Shown here one piece after another: positions 17,741 to 26,290 of a stretch of DNA of 64,000 nucleotides. The stretch comes from Burkholderiales bacterium (GTDB taxonomy: Bacteria; Pseudomonadota; Gammaproteobacteria; Burkholderiales; JAEUOS01). The stretch covers positions 1-64,000 of the forward strand of contig JAEUOR010000062.1 of assembly GCA_016790635.1 (NCBI GenBank), written 5' to 3'. How positions within the stretch are numbered: the first letter of the stretch is position 1; each line of letters starts with the position of its first letter. Below the pieces are notes generated by a model that saw only the letters and a list, made by a program, of their open reading frames with translations, searched no databases and had not been told where the DNA came from. The position numbers were made by a program, and so were the translations under genes.

Positions 17741-18415
17741 ATGTCCGCGCGATCCGACATCCCCGCCTGGCGCATCGTCGGCGACTGGTGGGATTTGTGC
17801 AGCTGCGCGATCGGGTGCCCGTGCAATTTCGGCTCCGATCCGACCCTCGGCTATTGCGAGGGCGTGCTCACCTGGCTGATCCGCGACGGGCATTTCGGCG
17901 ACGTGAAGCTCGGCGGGCAGAACCTCGCGGTCGTCCTCGTGATCCATTTCGAGGGCAACGTGATGGAGCGGAACCGCGAGTTCGGCTTCCTCATCGACGA
18001 CCGCGCCGACGCGGCGCAGCGCGACGCCTTGAAGCGCATCTTCACCGGCGAGGCCGGCGGCGCGTTCGCCGCTTGGCGCGATCTCACGATCAGCCTCGAC
18101 GGCGTGGACTTCGTGCCGATGAAGGTCTCGCACGACCCCGAGAACTGGCGCGTCGAGGTGCCGGGCATGATCGAGGGGCTCGGCGGGCCCTATCGCAAAT
18201 ACATGGTGCCCGCCGACGACACCTGCCGCATCTACAACGCGCCGCGGCCCGAAGTGGTGCCGGGCTTCCTCACGGTCGGCCACGCGAAACGCAACCGCGT
18301 GAAGGGCGCCTTCGGCCGCAACTGGGACTGGTCGAGCCGCTCGTCGAAGCACATCGCGTTCGACCTGCGCGGGCCCAAGGCGTTCAGCTGGCGCCAATCG
18401 CTCAAGGCGCAATGA
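17741..18415 (+). CDS. DUF1326 domain protein
   Basis: 224 residues beginning at MSARSDIPAWRI. The DUF1326 start signature is a cysteine-rich stretch, WDLCSCAIGCPCNFGS, which could bind a metal. The rest is soluble, with no signal peptide. DUF1326 and DUF2182 genes are very often adjacent, and here their ends overlap in ATGA, so the two products likely act together. The function is not known to me; a metal-related role is inference from the cysteines and from histidine/methionine-rich parts of the partner. Confidence 0.87.
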   Translation: MSARSDIPAWRIVGDWWDLCSCAIGCPCNFGSDPTLGYCEGVLTWLIRDGHFGDVKLGGQNLAVVLVIHFEGNVMERNREFGFLIDDRADAAQRDALKRIFTGEAGGAFAAWRDLTISLDGVDFVPMKVSHDPENWRVEVPGMIEGLGGPYRKYMVPADDTCRIYNAPRPEVVPGFLTVGHAKRNRVKGAFGRNWDWSSRSSKHIAFDLRGPKAFSWRQSLKAQ

Positions 18416-19215
18416 CCGCAGAAGGCGGCGTCCCCCGCCGAACCGATCGCGCGGTCGCGATCGCCCTCGTCGCCGCCGTGGCGCTGCTCGCCTGGACCTA
18501 TACCGTGCACCAGGCGCGCCTCATGGACGCGATGGAAGCGGAGATGTGGCGCACCATGAACATGTCGATGAACGACATGAAGCCCTCCTGGGCGCCGCTC
18601 GACGCGCTGCTCGTGATCGCGATGTGGGCGGCGATGATGGCGGCGATGATGGTGCCCGGCACCGCGCCGATGATCGCCGCCTTCGCCGCGATCAACCGCC
18701 GCCGCCGCGCGCGCGGCGCGCCCCACGTGCCGACCGCGATCTTCCTCGCCGGCTATCTCCTGGTCTGGGCCGCGTTCTCGATTCTCGCGACGGCGGCGCA
18801 ATGGGCGCTGCAGGCGGCGGGCCTGCTCACCACGATGGGCGAAGCGGCCTCGCACGCGCTGGCGGCCGCGCTGTTTCTCGCGGCCGGCCTCTATCAGTTC
18901 AGCCCGCTGAAGCAGCGCTGCCTGGCCTTCTGCCGCTCGCCCGACGGCTTCATCCTGTCGGAGTGGCGCGACGGCGCGCCCGGCGCCGCGGTGATGGGCT
19001 TTCGCCACGGCCTCTTCTGCCTCGGCTGCTGCGCGGCGCTGATGGCGCTGCTGTTCGCGGTGGCGGTGATGGATCTGCGCTGGGTGGCCGCGCTCACGGC
19101 GTTGGTGACGGCCGAGAAGATGCTGCCCGGCGCGCGCTTCTGGCGGATCGGCATCGGCGCCGTGGCGCTCGCGGCCGGCGCGGGCTTCGCGGTCGCAGCA
19201 TGGCGCGCGATCTGA
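18412..19215 (+). CDS. DUF2182 integral membrane protein
   Basis: 267 residues with about seven membrane segments. The family signature of methionine-rich helices is obvious: a short Met-rich stretch (MWRTMNMSMNDM) and the WAAMMAAMMVPGTAPM motif. A later CLGCC-type motif precedes the last helices. The Met and Cys residues inside the membrane suggest metal handling, but this is inference. It is translationally coupled to the DUF1326 gene. It converges with the long regulator gene 10 nt beyond its stop. Confidence 0.87.
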   Translation: MTAEGGVPRRTDRAVAIALVAAVALLAWTYTVHQARLMDAMEAEMWRTMNMSMNDMKPSWAPLDALLVIAMWAAMMAAMMVPGTAPMIAAFAAINRRRRARGAPHVPTAIFLAGYLLVWAAFSILATAAQWALQAAGLLTTMGEAASHALAAALFLAAGLYQFSPLKQRCLAFCRSPDGFILSEWRDGAPGAAVMGFRHGLFCLGCCAALMALLFAVAVMDLRWVAALTALVTAEKMLPGARFWRIGIGAVALAAGAGFAVAAWRAI

Positions 19216-19225
19216 GCGGCCGCGA

Positions 19226-21193
19226 TCAGCGTTCCGGAAGGCCGGCGAGGCGCCAGCCTTCGAGCATCGGCCCGAAGATGCGGGGCACGTTGCGCGTCGG
19301 ATGGCAGGCCTGCATCAGTGCGATCGACGCGTCGGGATGCGCGGCGAGCAACAGTCGGACCGATTCGCGCGCCGTCTCCAGGTCGCCGGCCAGAGCGGCG
19401 ACGTACGCCATCTGCCGATGGACCCACGTAACGCCGGGATGCTTGTGCAGGACGTCGCGCAGAAGCCGGGCCGCCTGTGCGTAATCCTTTTTCAGGGCAA
19501 GCGCCGAGGTGATGCCGATCCGGACGTTGTAGCCGAGCGGGTCGAGCGGGCTCAACGAAAGCGATCGCTCGAACCGCTCTTTCGCCGCGTCCGCCTCGTC
19601 GCGGTAGATCGCCAGCCACGCATAGCGCGCCCAGGCCCAGGCATTGTTCGGATCGAGCGCCAGCGCCGCTTCGATGAATGTCGCGGCGCGGTCGAGATCG
19701 TCGAGGCACTGGCTGAGCGCCGATCCGACCGCCGCCAGGGCCGTCGGGTCGTCGTCGATGAGCCCCGCCGCCGCCTCGACAGCCTCCCCGGCCTTCCTGC
19801 GCATGTCCTCGGGGTCGCTGGACCAGAGATACACGACATCCTGCGCATAGCACCACGCCAGCAGCGCGTGGGCACGGCCATATTGCGGCGATTCGGCGAT
19901 CGCTTTGGTGAGCAGCGCGATGGCTTCGCGATTGTCTTGCGCGCTCGCGCTCCAGATCTTCGGATAGGCCCGCAGCACGAGGTCGTAGGCGCGCAGATTG
20001 CCCGGCGGCTTGCGGCGCGCGGCATCGATCTCGGCCTTCCGCACGGCAGGATGGATCGCGCCCGCGACGTGCGCGGCGATGCGGTCCTGGAATTCGAAGA
20101 TGTCGTTCGTGACGCCTTCGTAGCGGTCGGCCCAGAGCTGCGCGCGCGATTCGGCATCGACGAGCTGCACCGAGATGCGCAGCCGGTCGCCGCCGCGCCG
20201 CACCGTGCCCTCGACGACGTATTTCACGCCGAGTTCGCGCCCGATCTCGCGGACGTCGGCGAAGCGCCCCTTGTAGGTGAAGGCGGACTGGCGTGCGATC
20301 ACGAAGAAGTCGCGCACGCGCGAGAGCGCGGCGGTGATCTCCTCAACGACGCCGTCGACGAAATAGCCATCCGCCTCGCCGCTCAGATTGTCGAACGGCA
20401 TCACGATGACCGAGGGCCGCTCGCTCTCGCGCCGCGCCGAACCGCCCGGCGCCGGCGCAGATGCCGGCGACGGCGGCTTGGCGGACAGCAATGCCGTGGT
20501 CGCCGCCTCCGGCTCGGCGCCCAGCTCGCGCCGCAGCGCCGCCTTGCAGAGCTCGAACTGGCGACGCGCGGCATTGTCCTGGCCGCGCGCGAGATGCAGC
20601 CGGATCAGCGCCCGATGGGCCTCTTCGGCCGCGCCGTCGCCCGACAGCAAGCGTTCCGCCAGCGCCTGGCCCGCGTCCGCAATGCCCGCGGCTTCGGGCC
20701 GAACGCTCAGTTTCTCCGCGAGCGCCAGCGCCTTCTGCCGATACTCGCGCCGGTATGGCGCGAACCACTCGTCGAGCGCATCGGGCAGCGCGTAGCCCGC
20801 CAGGATGTCGCCCTGATAGAGGGCCGCCGCCTCCGCCCACGCCGCCGGTGCCGACTCCGTCGCGAGCTGCGCAAATCGCCAGGCGTCGACCGCGCCGCCA
20901 TCGCCCGCGAGGCGAAGCCGATGGGCGTCGCCCTCGATTCCGAGCGTCGCGCCGCCCTGCTCGAGTATGCGACGCGCCGCGGCCAGGGACTGGCGCAGGC
21001 TCCCCCGCGACTGAGCCTCGCCGCGTCCGGGCCAGAACGCTTCGCTCAAGGCTTCGCGGCGCACGCCCTTGTCGTGGGCCAGCGCCAGCGCCGCGATCAG
21101 CAACGCCGTCTTCCGCGTTGGCAGTGTTGCGGGCGTGCCCCCGGCCGTGCGGATCTCGAGCCCACCGAAGACGCGAATGCGGGGTGCAGCCAA
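19226..21193 (-). CDS. SARP/BTAD-type transcriptional regulator with TolB-like and TPR domains
   Basis: 655 residues from the TTG at 21193, supported by GGAGG 9 nt upstream; a GTG at 21223 gives ten more residues. The N-terminal winged helix (IRVFGGLEIRTA) and BTAD helical region (to about residue 240) match SARP-type activators. A middle domain with PSVIVMPFDNLSGEADGYF and VVEGTVRRGGDRLRI is the TolB-like region found in adenylate-cyclase-associated regulators. TPR-like repeats fill the rest. It probably binds DNA directly. It is divergent from the DUF1127 gene, a candidate target. Confidence 0.85.
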   Translation of the reverse strand: MAAPRIRVFGGLEIRTAGGTPATLPTRKTALLIAALALAHDKGVRREALSEAFWPGRGEAQSRGSLRQSLAAARRILEQGGATLGIEGDAHRLRLAGDGGAVDAWRFAQLATESAPAAWAEAAALYQGDILAGYALPDALDEWFAPYRREYRQKALALAEKLSVRPEAAGIADAGQALAERLLSGDGAAEEAHRALIRLHLARGQDNAARRQFELCKAALRRELGAEPEAATTALLSAKPPSPASAPAPGGSARRESERPSVIVMPFDNLSGEADGYFVDGVVEEITAALSRVRDFFVIARQSAFTYKGRFADVREIGRELGVKYVVEGTVRRGGDRLRISVQLVDAESRAQLWADRYEGVTNDIFEFQDRIAAHVAGAIHPAVRKAEIDAARRKPPGNLRAYDLVLRAYPKIWSASAQDNREAIALLTKAIAESPQYGRAHALLAWCYAQDVVYLWSSDPEDMRRKAGEAVEAAAGLIDDDPTALAAVGSALSQCLDDLDRAATFIEAALALDPNNAWAWARYAWLAIYRDEADAAKERFERSLSLSPLDPLGYNVRIGITSALALKKDYAQAARLLRDVLHKHPGVTWVHRQMAYVAALAGDLETARESVRLLLAAHPDASIALMQACHPTRNVPRIFGPMLEGWRLAGLPER

Positions 21194-21354
21194 GGATCGT
21201 TGCCTCCAAGGCAAAAATATCACGTCTTGGCGACGATTTAACGCCGATTTTGCGCAGCGCGTGCCCGCCCGAGCGTCATTTCACGCCGGTATCCACAGCG
21301 GCTGAACGCTCCTTCGCCACAGTCTCCCCGCAACGCCCATCGAGGAGACCGATC

Positions 21355-21588
21355 ATGTCCTACGCCACGTCCGTCGGAGGCCGCGCCGGCCTGCTCGGCT
21401 GGATCAAGGAAGCCGCGGCCGCTTTCGGTGCCCGAGCCGCGCGCGCCCTGGCACGGCGGACGGACGTTTCGGAGCTGACCGATGCGCAATTGGCGGATAT
21501 CGGCGTCGAGCGTGCGGCAATCGCGCCGCCGCGGCCGACGATCGAGGTGGACGGCCGCCTGATGCGGCGGCTCCTGTCGATGCGCTGA
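21355..21588 (+). CDS. DUF1127 small protein
   Basis: 77 residues preceded by GAGGAG. The C-terminal part shows the DUF1127 pattern LTDAQLADIGVERAAI after a basic amphipathic stretch. DUF1127 proteins are small, Arg-rich, and in other alphaproteobacteria have been linked to RNA turnover and phosphate or stress responses. The gene is alone, divergent from the BTAD regulator. Confidence 0.8.
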   Translation: MSYATSVGGRAGLLGWIKEAAAAFGARAARALARRTDVSELTDAQLADIGVERAAIAPPRPTIEVDGRLMRRLLSMR

Positions 21589-21701
21589 CCGGACGGCGTC
21601 GGCCGGTGCACGCCCATCCGAAACCGCGCATGCCGGCGCTTGGCGATGAGCTGGGAAGTCCGCCCTGGCCGCCCGCCGCGAGGCGGGTGCAATAGCCGCG
21701 G

Positions 21702-22085
21702 CTAGAGGCCCGCCGCGAGGCGCAGGAGAAGCGCGAACGCGAACAGCGCGGCCCCGATACCCGCCGCGACCTTGGCGTGCCAGAGGCAGCGGTCGGCCAT
21801 CACGCCGCCGATGAGCTGCTGCAGCCGGTCGGGCGGCAAGGCCGGCGGCTCCTTCCTGAGGAACAGCCACAGCTCGGTGCGCTTGTAGTTGCTGCGCGGC
21901 GCCGTGCCGGCCTTGATGACCAGGATCGCGGCCATGAGGCCGAACAGCACCGCGCCGCAGCGCAGGGAAAGGCCGGGCTCGCCGGCGAAGCCCACCATCG
22001 TGGTCGTGATCGCGAGCGTGCCGAACCCGCAGGCGCGGCGGATCACGATGTCGGCGTAGCGGCGCAGCGTGTCGAGATCGACCAT
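21702..22085 (-). CDS. Small membrane protein of unknown function
   Basis: 127 residues with three hydrophobic segments (about 20-33, 41-57 and 105-123). A basic region with KRTELWLFLRKEP lies in the middle. I do not recognise the family. It is the last of three small membrane-protein genes on this strand, which may form an operon with gaps of 4 and 93 nt. Confidence 0.65.
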   Translation of the reverse strand: MVDLDTLRRYADIVIRRACGFGTLAITTTMVGFAGEPGLSLRCGAVLFGLMAAILVIKAGTAPRSNYKRTELWLFLRKEPPALPPDRLQQLIGGVMADRCLWHAKVAAGIGAALFAFALLLRLAAGL

Positions 22086-22178
22086 CGTCGGACCGGAGGC
22101 GCGAACCCGGCGAGACTACGGGCGCGGCCCGGCCGCGTCAGCCCCGGCCCGGATCAAAACTCCGGGACCGGGCCGCAC

Positions 22179-22499
22179 CTAGGACGGCGAGAGCGAGAGC
22201 GCGGTGAGCAGCCCGCAGGCGGCGAGCCAGACGTAGAGCGAGGAGTCGCTCTTGCGCTCGCCGAGCCAGAGCCGCTCGTAGAGCGCGGCCGGGATGCCGC
22301 CGAGCAGCAGCACGAGCGTTCCGGCGATCAGGCAGGCGAGGTAGATCGCGACCGGCACGCTGTCGATCCAGGTCGGCAGCCAGAAGGCGCGCAGCACCCA
22401 GACGATCGCGAAGGCGATCGACTTCAGGCCGAAGACCGGCGCGAGCCCGTTGAGGGCCGCGAGGCCGCAGATCGCCGCGAACAGCGTTCCGCGCGACAT
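22179..22499 (-). CDS. Small membrane protein of unknown function
   Basis: 106 residues, almost entirely three or four membrane helices, with a charged loop (YERLWLGERKSDSS) before the last helix. No family recognised. It starts 4 nt after the end of the upstream YggT-like gene, so the two are probably cotranscribed. Confidence 0.65.
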   Translation of the reverse strand: MSRGTLFAAICGLAALNGLAPVFGLKSIAFAIVWVLRAFWLPTWIDSVPVAIYLACLIAGTLVLLLGGIPAALYERLWLGERKSDSSLYVWLAACGLLTALSLSPS

Positions 22500-22503
22500 C
22501 GGC

Positions 22504-22833
22504 TCAGGGGCTCGCCGCGCCGAGGCTGGGAGTCATGCCCCAGAGGCGCAGGGTGAGGAACAAGGCCACGCGCAGCGCATACATCCAGAACGCGGCGACG
22601 AGCGGCATGTAGAACGGATTGACGAGGCGCGGCGTGACGTATGCCACCGGGCGCACCCACCAATCGGTGAGCGCCACGAACGAGCGCCAGATGTAATTGT
22701 TCGGCTGCCGGCCGGCGACGAAGAAGAACAGGAAGAAGCGGCCGACGCAGCACCACATCACGAGCGCGAGGCCGTAATTCACGGCCCAGAACGGCAGATA
22801 GCTCCAGAAGAAATCGGGTTGATCGGTGGCCAT
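22504..22833 (-). CDS. YggT-like membrane protein
   Basis: 109 residues with two or three membrane segments. The pattern GRFFLFFFVAG...NYIWRSFVALTDWWVRPVAYVTPR...PLVAAFWMYALRVAL resembles YggT-type proteins and matches, segment by segment, the protein encoded at 25813-26175 in the acetate operon further right. Being just beyond the symporter terminator, it suggests that this organism too has an acetate-type locus with such an accessory. No function is assigned. Confidence 0.6.
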   Translation of the reverse strand: MATDQPDFFWSYLPFWAVNYGLALVMWCCVGRFFLFFFVAGRQPNNYIWRSFVALTDWWVRPVAYVTPRLVNPFYMPLVAAFWMYALRVALFLTLRLWGMTPSLGAASP

Positions 22834-22878
22834 GGCGCGATGAGCGGCGGTCGCGCGACTCTAGGATGCGTGCGCCGC

Positions 22879-22914
22879 AAAGAAAAGGAGCAGGGGCCGG
22901 GCGGCCCCTGCTCC
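22879..22914 (-). terminator. Rho-independent terminator of the symporter operon
   Basis: GGAGCAGGGGCC (22887-22898) and GGCCCCTGCTCC (22903-22914) form a perfect 12-bp stem with a 4-nt loop. On the minus strand it is followed by TTTTCTTT. It begins about 20 nt past the symporter stop, as expected for an intrinsic terminator. Confidence 0.9.
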
Positions 22915-22934
22915 ATTCGGCACGGCTGGATGCG

Positions 22935-24845
22935 CTATTCCTTGACGGCGTGTTCGGCGGAGACGAGCCGCACGTTGCCGGCGGGAACGCGGATCGAGTC
23001 GATGAAGTCCTGCATCGCCTGCGGGGCCGGGCGCGTGAACCACGTCACGATAATCTGCGCCAGGAACGCCGCCGGGATGCCGAAGATGCCGACCGAGATG
23101 TTGTTGATGCCCCAGATGTAGGCGACATCGCGGCCGCGGATCTTCACGATCGTGACGGCATCGCCGAGCATGCCCTTCAGCCACGGACCGTAGAACTCGG
23201 TCGTGACCAGGAAGAACATGCACGCGCCGAAGCCGAAGATCAGTCCGGCCAGCCCGCCCGCCGTGTTCGTGCGCTTCCACCAGATGCCGAGCACGAGGCC
23301 CGCGAACAGGCCCGATGCGGCGATCGAGAACGCCCACGACACGAGGAACAGGATGTCGGCGCCGAGCGTGCCCGACACGTAGGCCGCGATGACCGCGACG
23401 ACCAGCAGCAGGACGCGCGAGACGATCAGCCGCCGCCGGGTATCCGCCTTGGGATCGACCATGCGGTAGTAGATGTCGTGGCTGAGCGCGTTGGCGATCG
23501 CGAGCAGCAGGCCGTCGGCGGTCGAGAGCGCCGCCGCGAGGCCGCCGGCCGCGACGAGGCCGGAGATCACGTAGGGCAGGCCCGCGATCTCGGGCGTCGC
23601 CAGCACGACCGCGTCGGTGTGCAGGCGGAACTCCGCGAGCTGCAGGATGCCGTCGCCGTTGCCGGTCACGCCCTTGCACAGCGCGTACTGGGCGGCCGCG
23701 TTGGCCGCGTCGCAGGCGCCGACGAGGCCGATCTTGCCCCAGCTCGCCACCCAGCCCGGAAGCTGCGCGACTTGCTGCCCGATCAGGTTCTGATAGACCT
23801 CGAACTTCGCGAACGCCGCGTAGGCCGGCGCCGTGAAGTAGAGCAGGAAGATGAAGAAGATCGACCAGCCCACCGATTCGCGCGCCTGGCGCACCGACGG
23901 CGTCGTGAAGTAGCGCATCAGGATGTGCGGCAGCGACGCGGTGCCGAGCATCAGGCAGAAGATCAGCGCGAAGTAGTTGATCGCCGCCGTCATGTTGACG
24001 CTGCCGTCGTTCGCGAGGAACGCGGAGGCGTGGCGCGCCGCGAGCGGCACTTTCAGCGTCTCCTCGAACGCCGCGATCTTCTCGAGCACCTGGCCGTACA
24101 TGAGCTGCGGCACCGGCACGCCGGTGACCTTCGACGACAGGTACACGACCGGCACCAGGTAGGCGATGATCAGGATGATGTACTGGGCCACCTGGGTCCA
24201 GGTCACCGCCTTCATGCCGCCCAGGAACGAACACACCAGGATGCCGCCCAGGCCCAGGAACACGCCCAGTTCGAACGACACGCCGGTCAGTCGCGTGGTG
24301 ATGAGCCCGACGCCGTAGATCTGCGCGACCACGTAGACGAACGAGCACAACACCGCGCACAGGATGCCGATGAAGCGGGCAGTGTTGCCGCCGTAGCGCT
24401 CGCCCAGGAAGTCCGGAATCGTGAACTGACCGAACTTGCGCAGGTAAGGCGCCAGGAACAGCGCCACCAGGACGTAGCCGCCGGTCCAGCCCAGGATGAA
24501 GGCCAGGCCGCCGTAGCCGGTGAGATACAGCGTGCCGGCCATGCCGATGAATGAGGCCGCCGACATCCAGTCCGCGCCGGTCGCCATGCCGTTGAACATG
24601 GCCGGCACCCGCCGTCCGGCGACGTAGTACTCGGACGCCTCTGAAGTACGGCTCATGATGCCGATGCCCGCGTACAGGCCGACCGTGCCCAGGAGGAAGA
24701 TGTAGCCGATCCACTGGCGTGTCAGGCCCATCTGCTCCAGAACCGCCAGCACCAGCACGAAGACGATGAAGCCGCCCGTGTACCAGGTGTAGGCACCCTT
24801 GAGTTGCTTGAGGAACGCTGCGCGTTCCGCTCTTGAACTTGCCAT
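22935..24845 (-). CDS. Sodium:solute symporter, acetate-type (probably a chimeric sequence)
   Basis: 636 residues with about 13 membrane helices, in the VC_2705-type branch of sodium:solute symporters that pair with a DUF4212 small protein. Signature segments include GADWMSAASFIGMAGTLYLTGY (residues 91 on) and the later ALSTADGLLLAIANA. The neighbouring acs makes acetate or another short carboxylate the likely substrate. Codon choice shifts near 24.1 kb: all seven Leu-Gly pairs in the N-terminal third checked use CTGGGC, and all four checked in the C-terminal half use CTCGGC. A chimeric join within the gene is likely. The frame is intact. Confidence 0.92.
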   Translation of the reverse strand: MASSRAERAAFLKQLKGAYTWYTGGFIVFVLVLAVLEQMGLTRQWIGYIFLLGTVGLYAGIGIMSRTSEASEYYVAGRRVPAMFNGMATGADWMSAASFIGMAGTLYLTGYGGLAFILGWTGGYVLVALFLAPYLRKFGQFTIPDFLGERYGGNTARFIGILCAVLCSFVYVVAQIYGVGLITTRLTGVSFELGVFLGLGGILVCSFLGGMKAVTWTQVAQYIILIIAYLVPVVYLSSKVTGVPVPQLMYGQVLEKIAAFEETLKVPLAARHASAFLANDGSVNMTAAINYFALIFCLMLGTASLPHILMRYFTTPSVRQARESVGWSIFFIFLLYFTAPAYAAFAKFEVYQNLIGQQVAQLPGWVASWGKIGLVGACDAANAAAQYALCKGVTGNGDGILQLAEFRLHTDAVVLATPEIAGLPYVISGLVAAGGLAAALSTADGLLLAIANALSHDIYYRMVDPKADTRRRLIVSRVLLLVVAVIAAYVSGTLGADILFLVSWAFSIAASGLFAGLVLGIWWKRTNTAGGLAGLIFGFGACMFFLVTTEFYGPWLKGMLGDAVTIVKIRGRDVAYIWGINNISVGIFGIPAAFLAQIIVTWFTRPAPQAMQDFIDSIRVPAGNVRLVSAEHAVKE

Positions 24846-24862
24846 TTTTGGTCTCCTCCGAT

Positions 24863-25132
24863 TCAGTCGTCGCCTTCGGCGACTCCGTACTCTTCATCGA
24901 GCTTGTTCATCACCCGCGCGTAGTACCAGATGATGACCACGTAGATGATCAGCGACCCCTGTGCGCCCATGTAGAACGACAGTGGCCAGCCGAAGAACGT
25001 GATCTCGGCCAGTTCGCGCGCGAAATAGCCGACGATGAACGTGGCTGCGAACCAGATGAACAGGAGCACCCCGGTGATCCGCAGATTGCGGGACCAGTAC
25101 TCCTTGTGTTTCTCGGTAATCTCAATTGACAT
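24863..25132 (-). CDS. DUF4212 protein, sodium:solute symporter small subunit
   Basis: 89 residues with two membrane helices (about 17-38 and 50-74). The YWSRNLRITGVLLFIWF start and the FYMGAQGSLIIYVVIIW second helix are typical of the small partner of VC_2705-type symporters. It is encoded 17 nt upstream of the symporter, so the two are cotranscribed. Confidence 0.93.
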   Translation of the reverse strand: MSIEITEKHKEYWSRNLRITGVLLFIWFAATFIVGYFARELAEITFFGWPLSFYMGAQGSLIIYVVIIWYYARVMNKLDEEYGVAEGDD

Positions 25133-25189
25133 ATGCCCTCCTCGTGATTGATGTTGCCGGAAAAAACTTCTCTACAACTCCTCTGAAAC

Positions 25190-25816
25190 CTAGGCCGGTG
25201 CGGCCGGCGTCGCGCCGGCGATGCCGGCCTCTTGCTGTTCCTGTTCCTTGAGCTTGGCGATGTCACGGTCGATCAGGTAGGCGATGCGCGGGTTGAATTT
25301 GACGACGTGACGCCGCAGTCCGTCGAGCTCGACGGTCTCTCCCAGCACATGGTGGGTCATGCCCAGCTGATACCAGGCCGGGAAGTTGCGCGGCTCGATG
25401 CGCACCACCTCGAGGAAGGCGCGCTTGGCCTCGGCGTGGCGCATGGCACGCACGTGGATCAGGCCCATGCCGTACCAGGCGCGGTCGAGGTCGCGGTTGA
25501 TCGCGAGCGCGCGCTCGAAATGCCGCACCGCCTCGTCTGTCAACCCCTGCTGATCGCACACCCAGCCGACGTTGAAATGGGCGATGGCGTCGTCGGGTTT
25601 CACCGCCAGGGCACGCTCGAAGTCGGCACGTGCCCAGGCCCGGTCGCCCATGAGCCCGCGCACATGACCCTGCGCCATGATGGGCGCGGCCGCATCGGGC
25701 GAACCATGCAGCATCTTCTCGATGTCGGCATAGAGCTCCAGCGCCCGCTCATAGCGCTTGAAGCGCACCGCCAGGCGCGCCGTCAGAGACAGGTAGGAGA
25801 TGAGGAGCGATTTCAT
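25190..25816 (-). CDS. Tetratricopeptide repeat protein
   Basis: 208 residues starting at MKSLLISYL. At least four TPR units follow each other between about residues 20 and 170 (for example ARADFERALAVKPDDAIAHFN and AVRHFERALAINRDLDRAWY, each shorter than the full repeat). No enzymatic domain or membrane helix beyond a weak N-terminal hydrophobic stretch. It overlaps the upstream YggT-like gene by 4 nt and precedes the symporter pair, so it probably has a scaffolding or regulatory role in this acetate operon. Confidence 0.85.
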   Translation of the reverse strand: MKSLLISYLSLTARLAVRFKRYERALELYADIEKMLHGSPDAAAPIMAQGHVRGLMGDRAWARADFERALAVKPDDAIAHFNVGWVCDQQGLTDEAVRHFERALAINRDLDRAWYGMGLIHVRAMRHAEAKRAFLEVVRIEPRNFPAWYQLGMTHHVLGETVELDGLRRHVVKFNPRIAYLIDRDIAKLKEQEQQEAGIAGATPAAPA

Positions 25817-26175
25817 CGCGGTGCCGCCGGGCCGGAGGTGCCAGCGCGATGTCGGGCCAGCTGCTCGCATGCGCTGTGATCGAGCGCTTCGGCGCAAAGA
25901 TTGACCTTGACCATGCCCAGTCCCAGCCAGACGAAGAGCAGGATGCCGAAGGCGGCGAAGGGAAGATGCCGGTCGAGCACGAATGGCGGAGTCAGGAGGC
26001 GCATCAGGCGCACCAGCGGCTGGGTCCCCTTGACGAAGAGCTGGTAGATGAAATTGCCCTCAAGCTTTTGCGGCGCTGGCAGGAAAAAGAGCGCCAGCGT
26101 GCCGCGCGCGACAAAGAGCATCAGCGCCACCTCGACGATGGCCTTTGTCACCTGCACCACGAACAGCACATCCAT
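25813..26175 (-). CDS. YggT-like membrane protein of the acs operon
   Basis: 120 residues from ATG 26175, after a GAGGAGA ribosome site. Two hydrophobic regions (about 5-32 and 73-95) flank a loop with ..NFIYQLFVKGTQPLVRLMRLLTPP.., reminiscent of YggT proteins. A close layout match is encoded at 22504-22833. It lies 115 nt after acs and overlaps the TPR gene. Function unknown; the conserved place suggests support of the transporter or of the membrane pool of acetate enzymes, which is inference. Confidence 0.7.
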   Translation of the reverse strand: MDVLFVVQVTKAIVEVALMLFVARGTLALFFLPAPQKLEGNFIYQLFVKGTQPLVRLMRLLTPPFVLDRHLPFAAFGILLFVWLGLGMVKVNLCAEALDHSACEQLARHRAGTSGPAAPR

Positions 26176-26290
26176 GCAGCCTGTCTCCTCTTCCCGCCGC
26201 GCGTCTGGCGACGCGTCCTCCGGCACTCCTCGCAGACCCGGGCCGGCGCGCTCTGCGGCGCGTCCGGCGGGGCCGCACATCCGCGACCCG

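Noticed and set aside
22866..24554. 562-codon open frame opposite the symporter gene
   Set aside because: Composition is almost all Arg, Asp, Glu and His; it also runs through the terminator of the real gene.
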